Position numbers and translations under genes: made by a program. From Guillardia theta CCMP2712 (taxonomy: Eukaryota; Cryptophyceae; Pyrenomonadales; Geminigeraceae): 37,573 bases of DNA. Below are positions 26,990-37,573 of the stretch, one piece after another (the stretch's first letter is position 1; each line of letters starts with the position of its first letter). Below the pieces are notes generated by a model that saw only the letters and a list, made by a program, of their open reading frames with translations, had not been told where the DNA came from and made no database searches. The DNA lies in contig NW_005434473.1 in the NCBI RefSeq assembly GCF_000315625.1, positions 1 to 37,573 of the forward strand, given 5' to 3'.

Positions 26990-28467
26990 ATGGGCCGGAT
27001 GGCGGTAGCGTTGCTGGCGATGGGGCTCGTGTTACTACCGGCAGGGGGCGGGGCGGCGGCGGACGGAGGCGGCAAGATGGGAGGAGGAGAGGAGGGAGGA
27101 GGAGGAGTTGCTCGAGGAGGAGAGTTCGTGCAGACCGTGGACGACCTGGTCTTCAATCACTTCCTCCTGCACTCGCTGCAGAGCCGCGGTTGGTGGTGGG
27201 GGGATCATCAGCAGCGGCGGAAGGGAAAGGAGAGGAGGCGCAAGGGGAGAGAAGCAAGCTGTAAGAACAGCTCGAAGGTGAGGGGATGAGAGCATGCGAA
27301 GGTGGCTGATGGCTGACTTTGCTCATGTTGAGTGCACGGGAAACTCCACCCAGGCAGAGATCGAGTTGCTATGGCGGAGTCGGTACAGGCTGGGGAGACG
27401 GATCGAGGATGGTTCGATGGAGGGTGTCCAGATACGAGCTGCTGAGGACGCGGACGCTGCGGATGCTGTTCGATTCGTGCACTTCTACGAGAGTGAGGCA
27501 GAGCGGGACGAGGTAAGAGGAGGGAGGGAGGGAGGGAGAGAGGGAGGGAGGGCTAAGAACGAGCATGATCTCCTCCCAGGTCCTGAACTTCGTCAACGAG
27601 TTCAACGTCTACGTGCCTGAGCATGCCATGGGCATCATCGAAGTGTTTGAAAGTCCGCATAGCATGATCTGTGCTTCCTCCCTGTCCTGACACCAGCTTG
27701 CTCCTGGTACCCCCAGCCGCAGTCAACGAGCTCTCGTATGAGCATGGAAGCTACGTATGCGTCCTCGAAGGAGGACAGCCTCTCTCCGAGCTGTTGGATC
27801 AGGATCAGGTCAGTCATGCAGACAGCTGCGAACCTGGAAAACATCGAGAATTCTTAAGTGGCGGTCCTTGCGGTACAGGAAGAAGTGTTCACCGTCAAAC
27901 GGGCAGCGAGTCTCCTCAAGGAGGTAGAGACGAGGTCTGCTGTCCATGCTCCTCTTCCTCCTCTTCCTCTTCTTCCTCCTCTTCCTCCTCTTCCTCCTCT
28001 TCCTCCTGCCCCCCCCCCTTCCCTCTTCGACTGACGACGCTCAAGTCTGCTCACCCTCGCACGGCTCAACTATGAGGTTGGAAGCTTCTCATTCCAGACC
28101 ATTTTCTTCGACAGCCAGCGGGTGTTGTTCAACCCTGTCTTGTGAGTGCAAGGGGTTTGAGAGCTTGCATGGCTCCCTCCTCTGATCAGCCGCTGCTTTC
28201 AGGAGCCTGCTTGCTAGACAGGCAGGAGGAGAAACCTTGTACGGAAGCATTGAAAGTCTTCCGCCACTCTGCAAACCTCACAAGTCTCGGAAGATCAGAG
28301 GAGCCGATCATGTCTGGGCATACAGAAACATCGTCTACATGATGGTTTGCTCGCTCCATACCTGGCCAGCTCCTCATGCTAGTTCAAGGTACCTCGTCCT
28401 GGAAACTTGCTCCAAGATTGCCCAGCAAGTCCAGACGATGTCCATCATCCGTAAGAACGCTCTTTGA
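26990..28467 (+). CDS. Seven-exon kinase-like (probable pseudokinase) protein with signal peptide
   Basis: Exons are 26990-27277, 27354-27512, 27580 to about 27650, about 27715-27808, 27879-27934, 28046-28141 and 28203-28467; most phases agree. The N-terminus is a signal peptide (V-A-L-L-A-M-G-L-V-L-L-P-A) followed by Gly-rich sequence. Later segments have the rhythm of a protein-kinase fold: Y-V-C-V-L-E-G-G-Q-P-L-S-E-L-L-D like the hinge/helix D, I-F-F-D-S-Q-R-V-L-F near the catalytic loop, and D-H-V-W-A-Y-R-N-I-V-Y-M-M like subdomain IX. HRD and DFG are not seen, so it is likely inactive. The junction between exons 3 and 4 is uncertain. Codon use is GC-rich, as in the host genes to the right. 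Confidence 0.45.
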
Positions 28468-29734
28468 CTTTATCTTACACCTGATGACGGTCGGACAACA
28501 GTGCGACTTTGCAGACTTCAAGGTTGTATTTGTTACAGATCCAAGTTGTAGACCGGTCATAGCTCCAACTTTTTGCATTCTGGTCGGGAACTTCGCACTT
28601 TACTTTGGTGTTGTTTGGTGTTGACGGTGTGTTTCTAAGAAGCAAATAGTCCTCATCGTAACAGAATTAATCTCATCTCAATGTACAATGAAAAACATTT
28701 TCTAGTTTACTGCTTGTTTCTGTGATATATCTACTAAATCAAATGACCATCATTCCAGCTACATCTTTCTTGCCCGATCGAGCACTCTTCATCAATCGAA
28801 GGCAAGAGGTGTATATTACGTATGCTTTAAACAAACAGGAACCTGAGCACTGACCCACTGGCCTAAGCCTTGTCCAGAATTCTCTGATGATTGATGGAAC
28901 TTGGAAACGGAGTAGAAGATTTCAAAATCAATCTTGCCTTGCTCTCTGACGGATACGATGAACATCTCAGTAGACTGAAATATTCTACATTGATTTTGAC
29001 GTCAGTTGTCCATGATATCCGTTTGATGTCAGTTTGTCCATGATATCCTTTGTAACCAATGCTCTCACATTGGTTCAAGGGCGTCGGTTATGCGATCCTG
29101 ATCAGTGCAACTACAACCTGCGACCGCAACTACATGCAAATACTCACATTCGTGCATGGCCTCACAGTTTCAATTGTTAGAAAAACGTTTGAGACTCCAA
29201 AACAAATTACTTCTCCCTCACTCATCTCGACATCAGCAGGATACATGAAGCCTCTAGCTTCTCCTCAGCATTTCGCCTACTCTAGTCCACAAAATCGTCT
29301 TGTGACCGCCCCTCTCCCACCTTCCATAACTGCATCAGTGACAAGGCTTTGTCAAGATCACTGACTCAAATTGCATTTGCTCGATCGTTGCTGAACACAA
29401 TCTAAATAGTATGCTTCTGATTTCATGATCCTCTACAACACCGTAGTTTACCTCCTCTCCTCCTCCTCTTGGTCACAGCGTTCTACTCTCACCCCTCTCC
29501 TATTCCACCCGTCCGCAAACATTTCCCTTCTAGAACAAGAATAGTCCTGCATGAAACGACCATTGACCTCATGACATCACATGCTTCAGCCCTGCATTCT
29601 CCCATGCTCAACCACGACTACCTGGCATCACACCCTGCGAGCGTCGGAACAAACCCTTTTTTTTTCTTTTTTTTTCCGAAGTTCCTTTACACAGAATCTG
29701 AGACCGTTCACTGGCAACTTGGCAAGCCGCTGAG
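28468..29734. other. No gene seen
   Basis: Mixed-composition sequence with short frames only. T-runs lie near 29658-29678, just before the GC island. Confidence 0.45.
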
Positions 29735-29945
29735 CCCGGCCCCCCGGGCCCCGGGCCCGCCGGCCGCCACTGGGCTTATGAGCTCATCGCGGCCATCCGA
29801 CTCAAAAAACCGGGCCATTAGCCCAGTGCCGCGCGGCGGCGGCCGGGCCGGGCCGGGCGCTCCCAAGCCAAGTTACTACCGGGATCGGCCTCGTAGTACG
29901 GTCCGGCCACCGGCGCGGCCCCCGGATGGCGGACCCTTGAGCCTC
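29735..29945. other. GC island
   Basis: The sequence is almost wholly G and C in long runs such as CCCCCCGGGCCCCGGGCCC, with many GGCC and CCGG sites. It starts a TACCCC-rich belt to its right. A similar island is at 34250-34390. Confidence 0.7.
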
Positions 29946-30059
29946 GAACTTGAACTCAGCCTCGGAGCGCACTTAACAAGGAAATCGGTTAAATTAGTGC
30001 AAATTTCCTTAATTTTAAGAGGAAAGTCTTTAATTTCGCTCAGATCCAGGCACAGCAGA

Positions 30060-31260
30060 ACCCTGTCGTACCCCCCACCCCTCTACGCCTCCTTCCCCCT
30101 ACACCCCATACACAAGTACCCTACCCCCCTGGTGCGGCATGGAATTCAGAGAGCACTGGATGCTTTGAAGCTCCTGTGGGGGTACCTACTTTGCCATTAA
30201 AGAACGGGTCTTTTGATACTGAAAAATACCGGTGTTGATGCAAAGATACCCCCAAGTCCTGCTGTTTGTATCAGTACCCCCAAGACAAGACCCCACCCTA
30301 CATTAGCAAGGCATTTGCCTTTACACCCCACTTGTACCACCCCGAGTACTTTCCACCCTGATTCCTTTTTAAGTACCCCTGCACATACAACACAAACTCT
30401 ATTGTACCCCTCTTTTACCCTTGAACTACCCTATCCTTTACCATCAGAATCTTAGACTGATGACCTCCCACCCCACATGTAGAATCCACACACCCTGTTC
30501 TACCAACCTCCGAATACAAAGACCACCCACCTTTTGCATATTCTACCCACCCATGTTTCATTCAGTACCCTTATACAGTATATCTCATACCCACCCTTAA
30601 ATCATGTACCCTACCCATGAGAGAATGTTATCTTGTACTACTACCCCTACAAAAATACCTTCACCCCCTGGTTTCCCACGGACCCCCTTGTTGTTCAAAT
30701 TTGTTTGTTCTGGCACCCGACCCCATGCACTACGCCTTGTTTTGGACCCACCCCCATCTATCCTCCTATATTCACCCCTACCCACTTCAACGAATGTTCC
30801 CTGTAGTTCGATTTATGACCCCTCGTTTGAAGATGGAATAATACCACCGGTACCTCTTCTCAACCATCAGTACCCCATAAGTCTCCCGTAGAGTGTTAGT
30901 GCCCTTAAGTACCCCCTTTTTCTGACATCACCCCTCATATTCACACCATTTTTCCTACACCGGTCATGACAATTTTTTAAGAGAAAATCTTCTCCCTGGG
31001 AACATACCCCAAACAATGTCAAGGCTTTCTACCCTCACCCCCTGTTTTCAAGTGAAAGTACCCGGTACCATGTACCCTCACCTGGTGCGCAAATCAGTAA
31101 AAAATCCTTTACCCCCACCCCCTTATCTTCTACTTGAACATATGTACCGGTGGAGCACCTACCCTAGATCAGAACACCCCCTACCCCTCCATGACAGCTC
31201 TTGGAATACCCCTACCCCTGCTCTAAAGCCTTCTTGCAACCGCGAAGCCCTTCCCGCCCC
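30060..31260. other. Belt of scattered TACCCC motifs
   Basis: TACCCC, ACCCCC and CACCCC recur every 10-40 bases on the plus strand with no fixed period, separated by unrelated AT-richer sequence. GGTACC occurs near 30849 and 31058. Stop-poor frames here follow from C-richness and are not genes. Confidence 0.6.
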
Positions 31261-32085
31261 CCGCCTTCGCTAAGGCTGGTTGTTCGTCCTCCTCCGCCGC
31301 TCCTCCTCCTCCCCCATCGTCATATCCTTGTCTCTTCTTCCTCCTTGATGTGTATTCTTCCATTGCTCAACTGAAATTCGTCTCGTGACTCTCCTTCTCC
31401 TCCACGCTCCCTCCCAACTCGCATTCCTCCTGCGCTATGCCTCCTTCACTTGCGACTCCCCATGCCATTCCCTTGAACCATCCCTCTTCCTTAAAGTCTC
31501 TTTCGGCATATTCGCTCGTCATTACTGTCATTGCTATATCGATATCCCTGTTCTATCCGATGTCAAATACCTCAATGCTTGCTCGGGCTTGAAGCCCGAC
31601 AGTGAAAGTTTTGATTTTCGAAGTCTTGCCTTTCCTCGTTGTCTTCTAGTTGTGATCTCTGCATGCAGTGCCTGCTTACCTTAGTTTCTCTTGGCATTCA
31701 CCATGCGATAACTGTCAACCTGCCTAATGATTGCACGCTGCCTTGGCAGCGCTGATTTATTGTTCTTGTTGTGTCAGAGTCTAAGTCAACGCAAAGTACT
31801 ACACCTCCTTCTAGTTATGTGTGAAATACTTGTTATGCACCAGATCATTATGGCCGATCAAGTCTGATAGTGATTCGCAGGTTTCTTGGCTCTCTCCCTC
31901 TCTCTCGATTTTGGCTTCTTTACATTACTTCCTGACCAAACGGGCACCTCTTGAACGTACATTCGCAACCTTACAACGAGCATTCCCGGATTTGCAACAT
32001 CTGCAAACTTCAAGAAAAGTGACAACTAGCAACATTCGTCAGAAACAGACTCATAACTAAGAACAACCAACTGAACTAACAAAAC
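31261..32085. other. Upstream region of the bHLH gene
   Basis: The first part is pyrimidine-rich (CTCCTCC and similar). Short frames between 31385 and 31684 have no clear coding quality. No TATA box stands out near 32050. Confidence 0.4.
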
Positions 32086-33836
32086 ATGCCAATCAACGGA
32101 TACATGAGTGCAGCCGAGGTCCTTATTGGTTGCCCTCCGCCCAAGAACGGACTTGCTCCCTGGGGCTTGAAGACGGCCCAGCCCAACACACCGCCGATTG
32201 TTCCACCCAAGACACAAGCCGTCCCAACACCCATCAGGACTCCTTCGATCAACATCAAACCAGCCGATCCTCCCGTTCAAAGCTCGGAGCTTGTGGCTTC
32301 TGCTGCTGGTGCCCTCCTCGGCCTTCAGAACGATCAGGTGAGAATGATGTGGAGAGGAGGCAGGAGGAGGGGGGTTATTGCTGGGATTCTGTTGATCTGA
32401 TGCGATCTGAACAGTCCCGGATGTCTCACAAACAAGTCGAGCAACATCGCAGGCTCAAGGCCAAGCAGTTCTTCGACGAGTTGCGATGTTTGGTTCCCGC
32501 TGCGCGGGATCCCAAGAACGACAGAAACAAGTATGCCTTGATTGCGATGATGAGCTGTTGAATGGCTGACTTGCAAACAAGGGTGCTGCAGTTGGCTATC
32601 GAGTACCTCAAGGCTCTCAAGAGTGGTCAGGTAACTTGTTCAGTATCAATCAGACATCGGATAACGTCCACATCAGGGTGACTGGCATTCATCTCAATTT
32701 AGAGCCAACGAGCATGCTGCAAGAGATGATGGGAATGGCGAGTTGATGTTCGAGATGGACCCGGAAAACGACAAGGTCAAACCCGCCGATGCCGATGACA
32801 AGTCCAAGAGCTCCGAGCTTTCGGAAACGGACAAGCGATTGAGGTCAGTTGGTTGTTTTGGTCAAGGCTGATCTTTGTAGCTGACGTTTTTGTTTGGTTC
32901 AGCCACAATGAAGTGGAGCAGCGCAGAAGATTTCAGGCGAAGATCCTCTACGATGAACTTGTAATCCTTTCTCTTGGTTGCATCTTCACGTGCTAACATC
33001 GTGTGTTTAGCGTTCTCTCATTCCTAACTCGAGCAAGTACGACAAGAACACAGTCTTGTTCTACACCATCCAGACAATCAAGCAGCTCTCGGGAGTCTCC
33101 GAAGAATCCTTGGCCAAAATGGTGCAGGATCTCGGCAACTCGGAAACAGAGATCGATGAAGACCAGAAGCCTTCCGGCCTTGCTCACGACATGCATTCCG
33201 ACAAGGTGTGCAAGTATCTTGTCGTCTCAGGAGCCTCGCTGAACTCTTTGCAGTCCTTGCCAGTGTCCGAGTCTCCGACAGACATTGCTTCGTTTGCAGA
33301 AACCCTGTGGGGGTCAGGGCAGCGAAGGGGCCAGAAGAGGAGCAACGCTGTCATCAAGGAGGAATCTGAGTCAGACTGCAACCTGGAAGAGCTGGAGAGG
33401 GGTAAGCCTCTGACTTCATCCTCATCCTGTTGAGCTCCAGACTGACCTTCCTCCCCGTGCAGGATCGGACTTGTCAACGGTAGCAAACCTCAACACTGAG
33501 AAGAAGAGGATAAGGAAACTGAGTGAAGACTCCACCTCATCTCTCAAGGGCTCGCTGCCGACTAGCCGCGTTGCCTCGTCGTCAGGCAAGACTGAGTCAG
33601 ACGACGACGGGGACTGCTTGAACGCCCTGAGCCTCCTCTCAGAATGTGCCTTACAGGTAGAACTCTTCTATACCCTCATCTGCCTCCTCCTGACTTTCCT
33701 TGCTCAGGTGCAAGGGTCCGAGCCCAACACGCCTGTACAGGGACCGAGGGGGGGCAATTGGGGAGAGGGCTCTCTGCTGAGATCCCTGCCGACGCTGAGG
33801 CTCTCGGCATCTGAGAGCAAAGTGCTTGCTCGTTGA
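32086..33836 (+). CDS. Transcription factor with two tandem bHLH domains
   Basis: Eight exons: 32086-32337, 32415-32530, 32582-32630, 32677-32843, 32903-32960, 33011-33401, 33463-33656 and 33708-33836. All junctions are GT-AG and all phases agree, giving 451 aa. The N-terminus (1-84) is Pro-rich. bHLH 1 spans about residues 88-138: basic region S-H-K-Q-V-E-Q-H-R-R, helix 1 Q-F-F-D-E-L-R-C-L-V-P, helix 2 V-L-Q-L-A-I-E-Y-L-K. bHLH 2 spans about 195-241: S-H-N-E-V-E-Q-R-R-R, then L-Y-D-E-L-R-S-L-I-P, then V-L-F-Y-T-I-Q-T-I-K. Both keep the His, Glu and Arg residues that read E-box DNA. The C-terminal half is Ser/acidic with a basic K-K-R-I-R-K. No leucine zipper or PAS domain was seen. Introns are 46-77 nt. 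Confidence 0.85.
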
Positions 33837-34249
33837 GTTTGCGTGGGGCTTTTGCTACGCATCTGCTACCTGAAGCTGAGGCTTCGTTGTACATTACCAT
33901 CTGGATTATTCTTTTTAGCTACTTGATATCTCTCTCTTCAAGGCAAATCAATCTCTCTCTCATCACGGTTTCGGATTTCTTCCGACGGACGGCAAGTTCG
34001 CAATCGCTGGATTAATTCTTTTCTTTTTTCTTTTTTTCTTTTCTTTTGGGCTCTTCTTTGATTCGGGAACTTTCTTCTAACAACACAAAAAACACTAACA
34101 GCAACACACTGTGAACTAAAAATGTAGAAAATAGAAAATGTACTAAAAATGAAGGTTAAACTCAAGCAAATTCAGCCTGCGGCGGTGACCGTCCGTGTTA
34201 CTGTCTTACTAGTTGTAAGTCCTCAGGTCAACTGTGACTCAGCGGCCAG
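33837..34249. other. 3' flank of the bHLH gene
   Basis: T-rich sequence around 34015-34050 and then A-rich sequence to 34150. No gene or clear AATAAA signal was found. Confidence 0.4.
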
Positions 34250-34390
34250 TCTCGGCGGCCGCCGGCCGGGCCCGGTACCGTGCCTCACTGAGCCAGCCGG
34301 CCCCACCTCCCCCGCCCCCTGGGCGGCCGGGCCCCGCGGGCCCGGCTGGGTACTCACCGTACTGGTCGCTCCTTGGTCAGTGCGACCCGT
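34250..34390. other. GC island
   Basis: It has runs such as GGCGGCCGCCGGCCGGGCCC and GGGCCCCGCGGGCCCGG. Like the island at 29735, a belt of G/C-run motifs follows on its right. Confidence 0.7.
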
Positions 34391-34439
34391 TAAAAAGGAG
34401 GGCCTTTGACCATTTTGACTAGTGTTTTGACCGTCTAGC

Positions 34440-35220
34440 GATTTGACCTCGTGAAAATTACGAGAATGGTCAGGTGGGTCGGGTGCTCAGGGCTTGAAAT
34501 AGGGGGTGGGGGTAGTCTTTAATGGCCAAAAGTGGGTGGGGGTACAAGGTTGATTGAGAATGGAGCGGCACCTGTTCGTTGTAGGGGTTATGCAGGAAGA
34601 ATGGGGGTACTACAATCAGAGATATGATTGTATACCCCCAATTTTAATGAAATATTCAGGGAAAATCAGGGGTAATGGTATTTGATCATGGGTTCTAATT
34701 TTACATGGTCAACAAAATTAGGGGTAGGTGTAAGTACCCCACCCAGTCATTACGACCAGTTTCAAAGATCACCCCTTGTTTGTGCTACACCTAACAACGG
34801 GATCAGGTGTCCCAATGGGTGAGAAGGGGTGGGATGGAAATTTCGAGTTAGATTACTGGGGTGGTGAAGAGTACCGGGGGTACATAAAAATACTAGGGGT
34901 ACTTGAAATGAAATTTCATTTTAGACGTGAAGATGGTGGGTATAAATGGGTCTTTACAGGGGTATATTCAAAATATTGGGGGGTGTGAACGACGGGGTTA
35001 CTGGAAATGAGTGGTGGGGTATTGTCAACATGGGGTAGGGGTGATGGTAGGTGGGTAGGGTGTGGTGTTCTATGGAATCGGGGGAGTGGAGGCGTGTGGA
35101 ATGGTGTTGGAGAGAATGGCGAACGGAGGGGAAGAGGAATGGAGGATGGAGAAGGGAAGGGAAGGGAAGGGAAGGGATCATGGTAGAAGATAGATAAGAG
35201 ATAGGATGAGAAACTGATGG
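34440..35220. other. Belt of scattered GGGGTA motifs
   Basis: GGGGTA, GGGGGTAC and GGGTGGGGG recur irregularly on the plus strand, the opposite strand sense to the belt at 30060-31260. The end (35150-35180) has a short GAAGG repeat. No gene is supported. Confidence 0.6.
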
Positions 35221-35452
35221 CAGCAATGTCCACTGAGCGGACGAACTGAAATATCAGATCAGATTTAAATCAAGTTGAAAGAGATATGGTCGAGTCTGTC
35301 AACGGGGAAGACGGCATCTTTGCTGGTCGGCAAGAGACTGACAGGAAGCAGGGAGGAAGATTGGTTTGATACCGAGCGGGAAGACGAGAGCACAAGCCCT
35401 TGAGGAGGGAGGAATCTGAACTCTACATTGCCGGGAATTCATCCAGGTAGCC

Positions 35453-37573
35453 ATGGCACACCTTGATGAAGTCATCGGATGCAAACTTGGGATAGCGGGA
35501 GGCAGGATGTACATCCAGGACATCAGATGTGGGGGAGCAGCCGCTCTGAGCAGCAGGCTGGCGGTAGGAGACAGAGTGAAGGAGATAGATGGCGTGAGCG
35601 TGGAGGAGTTGCGGAGCAGCGACCCAGCACCATGCTCCGCATGCTTGTCATGGAGTGCAGAAGAGCACGGCTGCTGTTCTGCTCCTTGCTCGTGCACCTG
35701 CTCCGCCTGCACCAGCGGGGCATGCCAGTCATGCACGTGTCTCAACGTAAGGAGCAGCGGAGAAGGGGGAGGACAGGAGACATCTGAAGGACACGATGAC
35801 CAGAATCCTCCGTCCCTACCCAGCAGCTCCATACAGTCTCCTTCCCGTAGTTTCTCCTTCCTCTCCTCGCCCTTCTCGCCCTCGTCCGCCTCCACTCCCT
35901 CCAGCATGCTCTCCTCGGCAGCCTCAATGCTGCAGGGAGAGAGGGGCGCGCCGGTCTGGCTCAAGTGCCACACGCTGGACGACGAGGAGCTTGTTGTGTG
36001 CCTGATCCGCCATGGCGGCTTGCAACAGACGACGACGGGGGAGGAGGAGTGCGGCATCGGGATCAAGATAGTGAAGGAGGAGTTGGACGGAGGCAGGACG
36101 GGGATGCTGGTAACGGAGATGTACCCCGGGCATGCCGCATGGCTTGCTCGCTTGTCAGTGGAGGAGCAGCAGGCGCCGATACTTGTCAATGACGTCATCG
36201 TGGAAGTGGAGGGGAGCAGCATCAGCGGGATGCGAGCGAAGGAGGTCAGAGCGCTGATCCAGGGGCCAGCGTACACTCGGGTCAAGCTCACAATCGTGCG
36301 AGGAGGAGAGAGGAGGCAGCGATGGATCGTAAGATCACCCAAGGTGAAGGAGGGGATGCTTGAGAAGGTGGAGAGCTATAGGAGGAAGGTTTGCCGCTTC
36401 CCTCCCACTCCCATCCTCGACAGGACGAACAGGTACGACCTCTACTGCAAGTGGAAGGCGCCGAGCGTGCATGGCATGTCGGTTAAGGATGCCGCCGCTG
36501 CGCTCCTGGAGAGGTCGATGAGGGCGGACGATGCCACGGGGGAGCAGGAGGAGGACGAGAGGACGAGGAGGAGGAGGATCGGCATCACTGACATGCTGTT
36601 GGACCTCTCGGGGGAGATCCGGTGGAACGCTGTTGCTCTCGTCTCCTGCATCTGCTCCCGGCCGATCTACCTGTGCAGCAACCTCCGCCTGCTTGCCTGG
36701 AAGCCCAAGTTCAGGGCCTTTACTGAGTCCTTCCGAACCATAGACGACAGGAGAGGAGGAGAAGGCGGCGGCGGCAGCGCAGGAGGAGGATGGGGTTGGG
36801 GAGGAGGAGGAGGAGGAGAAGGAGGGTGGGGTTGGGGAGGAGGAGGAGGAGGAGGAGGAGGAGGGTGGGGTTGGGGAGGGTGGGGCGTGGGAGCGGAAAG
36901 CCGACGGAATGAGGAGGAAGGGTCCGAGGCAGTTGTCTCGTCCCCCAACAAGGGATTCTCGCTGTTCAGCCCCAAGAGCTGGATGGCTCCCTTCAAGCTC
37001 GATCCGTTCTCCTCCTCATCCGCCGCTGCCGCCTCCCCCTCCGCTGCTTCCTCCTCCCTCGTCAAGGCCGGAGAGCTCCATGGGATCGACTGGTACACAA
37101 CCTTCTCCATCGAGCTGGGCAAGTTCATGGAGGTAGAGGAGAGCAGGCTCGAGAAGCTCCACCACATTCTGCGCTGCCCCAACGTGAGCCCAGGGCTGTA
37201 CGCTTCCTACCTCCTCGAGAAGGCGAAGGAGAGGAGGCTGAGCTTGAGTCCATCTAAGCAAGAGGGAAGTCAGACAGAGGAGGGGAGGAGGACGGAAGGG
37301 GGAGATACAGCCAGGGCTCCTTTGTCCTACAGGCGGATGGATTGGACGGAGAGGGAGGATGAAGGAGAAACACTGAGCAGCGGGATCAACTTTTCCGACT
37401 GCGTCTCAGTCCAGGAGGAGCAGGAGGGTGCGGGAGGCTCGAGCCAGTCGAGCCTCCCGCAGGAGCCCGGGGAGGAGGAGGAGGACGCGGCGGCTGCTGG
37501 CCCTCACATCTCCGGCATGCCATGGACCATCTGTTGGCTGACGCTTGCAGTGTCTGTGGTGGCCAAGAAGTAC
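35453..37573 (+). CDS. Two-PDZ scaffold protein with Gly/Trp-rich linker (3' partial)
   Basis: One frame is open from ATG 35453 to the window end (707 codons, no stop). PDZ 1 (about residues 5-55) reads G-C-K-L-G-I-A-G-G ... G-G-A-A-A-L ... L-A-V-G-D-R-V-K-E-I-D-G. PDZ 2 (about 195-283) reads G-I-G-I-K-I-V ... P-G-H-A-A-W ... V-N-D-V-I-V-E-V-E-G ... V-R-A-L-I-Q-G-P. A Ser-rich linker joins them. Residues 438-481 are Gly/Trp repeats. The visible end may be a membrane helix (W-T-I-C-W-L-T-L-A-V-S-V-V). Near 35620-35740 another frame (L-R-M-L-V-M-E-C-R-R) ends at a good donor, CAAC-GTAAGG, so a frame break or intron there is possible. PDZ domains bind C-terminal peptides; partners are unknown. 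Confidence 0.7.
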   Translation, partial: MAHLDEVIGCKLGIAGGRMYIQDIRCGGAAALSSRLAVGDRVKEIDGVSVEELRSSDPAPCSACLSWSAEEHGCCSAPCSCTCSACTSGACQSCTCLNVRSSGEGGGQETSEGHDDQNPPSLPSSSIQSPSRSFSFLSSPFSPSSASTPSSMLSSAASMLQGERGAPVWLKCHTLDDEELVVCLIRHGGLQQTTTGEEECGIGIKIVKEELDGGRTGMLVTEMYPGHAAWLARLSVEEQQAPILVNDVIVEVEGSSISGMRAKEVRALIQGPAYTRVKLTIVRGGERRQRWIVRSPKVKEGMLEKVESYRRKVCRFPPTPILDRTNRYDLYCKWKAPSVHGMSVKDAAAALLERSMRADDATGEQEEDERTRRRRIGITDMLLDLSGEIRWNAVALVSCICSRPIYLCSNLRLLAWKPKFRAFTESFRTIDDRRGGEGGGGSAGGGWGWGGGGGGEGGWGWGGGGGGGGGGWGWGGWGVGAESRRNEEEGSEAVVSSPNKGFSLFSPKSWMAPFKLDPFSSSSAAAASPSAASSSLVKAGELHGIDWYTTFSIELGKFMEVEESRLEKLHHILRCPNVSPGLYASYLLEKAKERRLSLSPSKQEGSQTEEGRRTEGGDTARAPLSYRRMDWTEREDEGETLSSGINFSDCVSVQEEQEGAGGSSQSSLPQEPGEEEEDAAAAGPHISGMPWTICWLTLAVSVVAKKY
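36766..36895 (+). repeat. Gly/Trp-coding repeat (GGGGTTGGGGAGGAGG type)
   Basis: Imperfect GGA and GGGTTGGGG repeats encode polyglycine interrupted by W-G-W triplets, in frame with the PDZ gene. Confidence 0.8.

Noticed and set aside
29469-31273. Pro/Thr-rich ORFs in the TACCCC belt
   Set aside because: Openness follows from C-rich composition. They have no start context, splice pattern or domain.
35299-36342. 347-aa minus-strand ORF
   Set aside because: It lies antisense to the continuous PDZ frame, has low-complexity Ser/Pro composition and no domain; codon bias supports the plus strand.

Overview
The window looks like nuclear DNA of a single-celled eukaryote, probably an alga or related protist. 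Genes carry 38-81 nt GT-AG introns, several have TATA boxes and AATAAA signals, and there is a large family-type cysteine-rich secretory protein. A cryptophyte such as Guillardia theta, where Fanzor nucleases are known, would fit, but this is an inference from gene style that I could not check. One 593-base N gap (17810-18402) splits the window, so order across it depends on the assembly.

Left block (1 to about 17.3 kb) and middle block (about 21.3-25.7 kb) are an accessory, repeat-laden region. AT-leaning orphan genes alternate with tandem arrays whose units mostly carry a GGGGGTAC core. Genes here are two copies of a nuclear-localised 255-aa protein, a cysteine-rich secreted protein, a proline-repeat protein with a frame break, a Fanzor (eukaryotic TnpB-like RNA-guided nuclease), a divergently overlapping 152-aa ORF, an acidic 439-aa protein, two small Cys-bearing proteins, a four-helix membrane protein, a five-exon acidic-tailed gene, a coiled-coil/J-domain-like protein, a second coiled-coil gene, two divergent paralogues placed head to head around an 83-bp array, and a coiled-coil protein. 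The first 1,377 bases recur almost perfectly at 13942-15318, so the left block is a roughly 13.94-kb duplication or an element with long direct repeats. Several genes have a TATA box only 25-37 nt from the start codon and a stop codon in or beside AATAAA, which implies almost no UTR.

The right block (about 26.3 kb to the end) looks like ordinary host sequence with GC-rich codon use and multi-exon genes: an Ala/Asp-tailed terminal exon, a secreted or luminal kinase-like protein that seems to lack catalytic motifs, a transcription factor with two bHLH domains in tandem, and a two-PDZ protein with a Gly/Trp-rich linker that runs off the window. GC islands and belts of scattered TACCCC/GGGGTA motifs separate these genes.

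The strongest leads are the Fanzor locus with three RNA hairpins at its 3' end, the repeat/orphan-gene system with a shared GGGGGTAC core and paralogous genes, and the tandem bHLH protein. No viral hallmark genes (capsid, packaging ATPase, DNA polymerase) were seen. All functional statements rest on reading motifs by eye.
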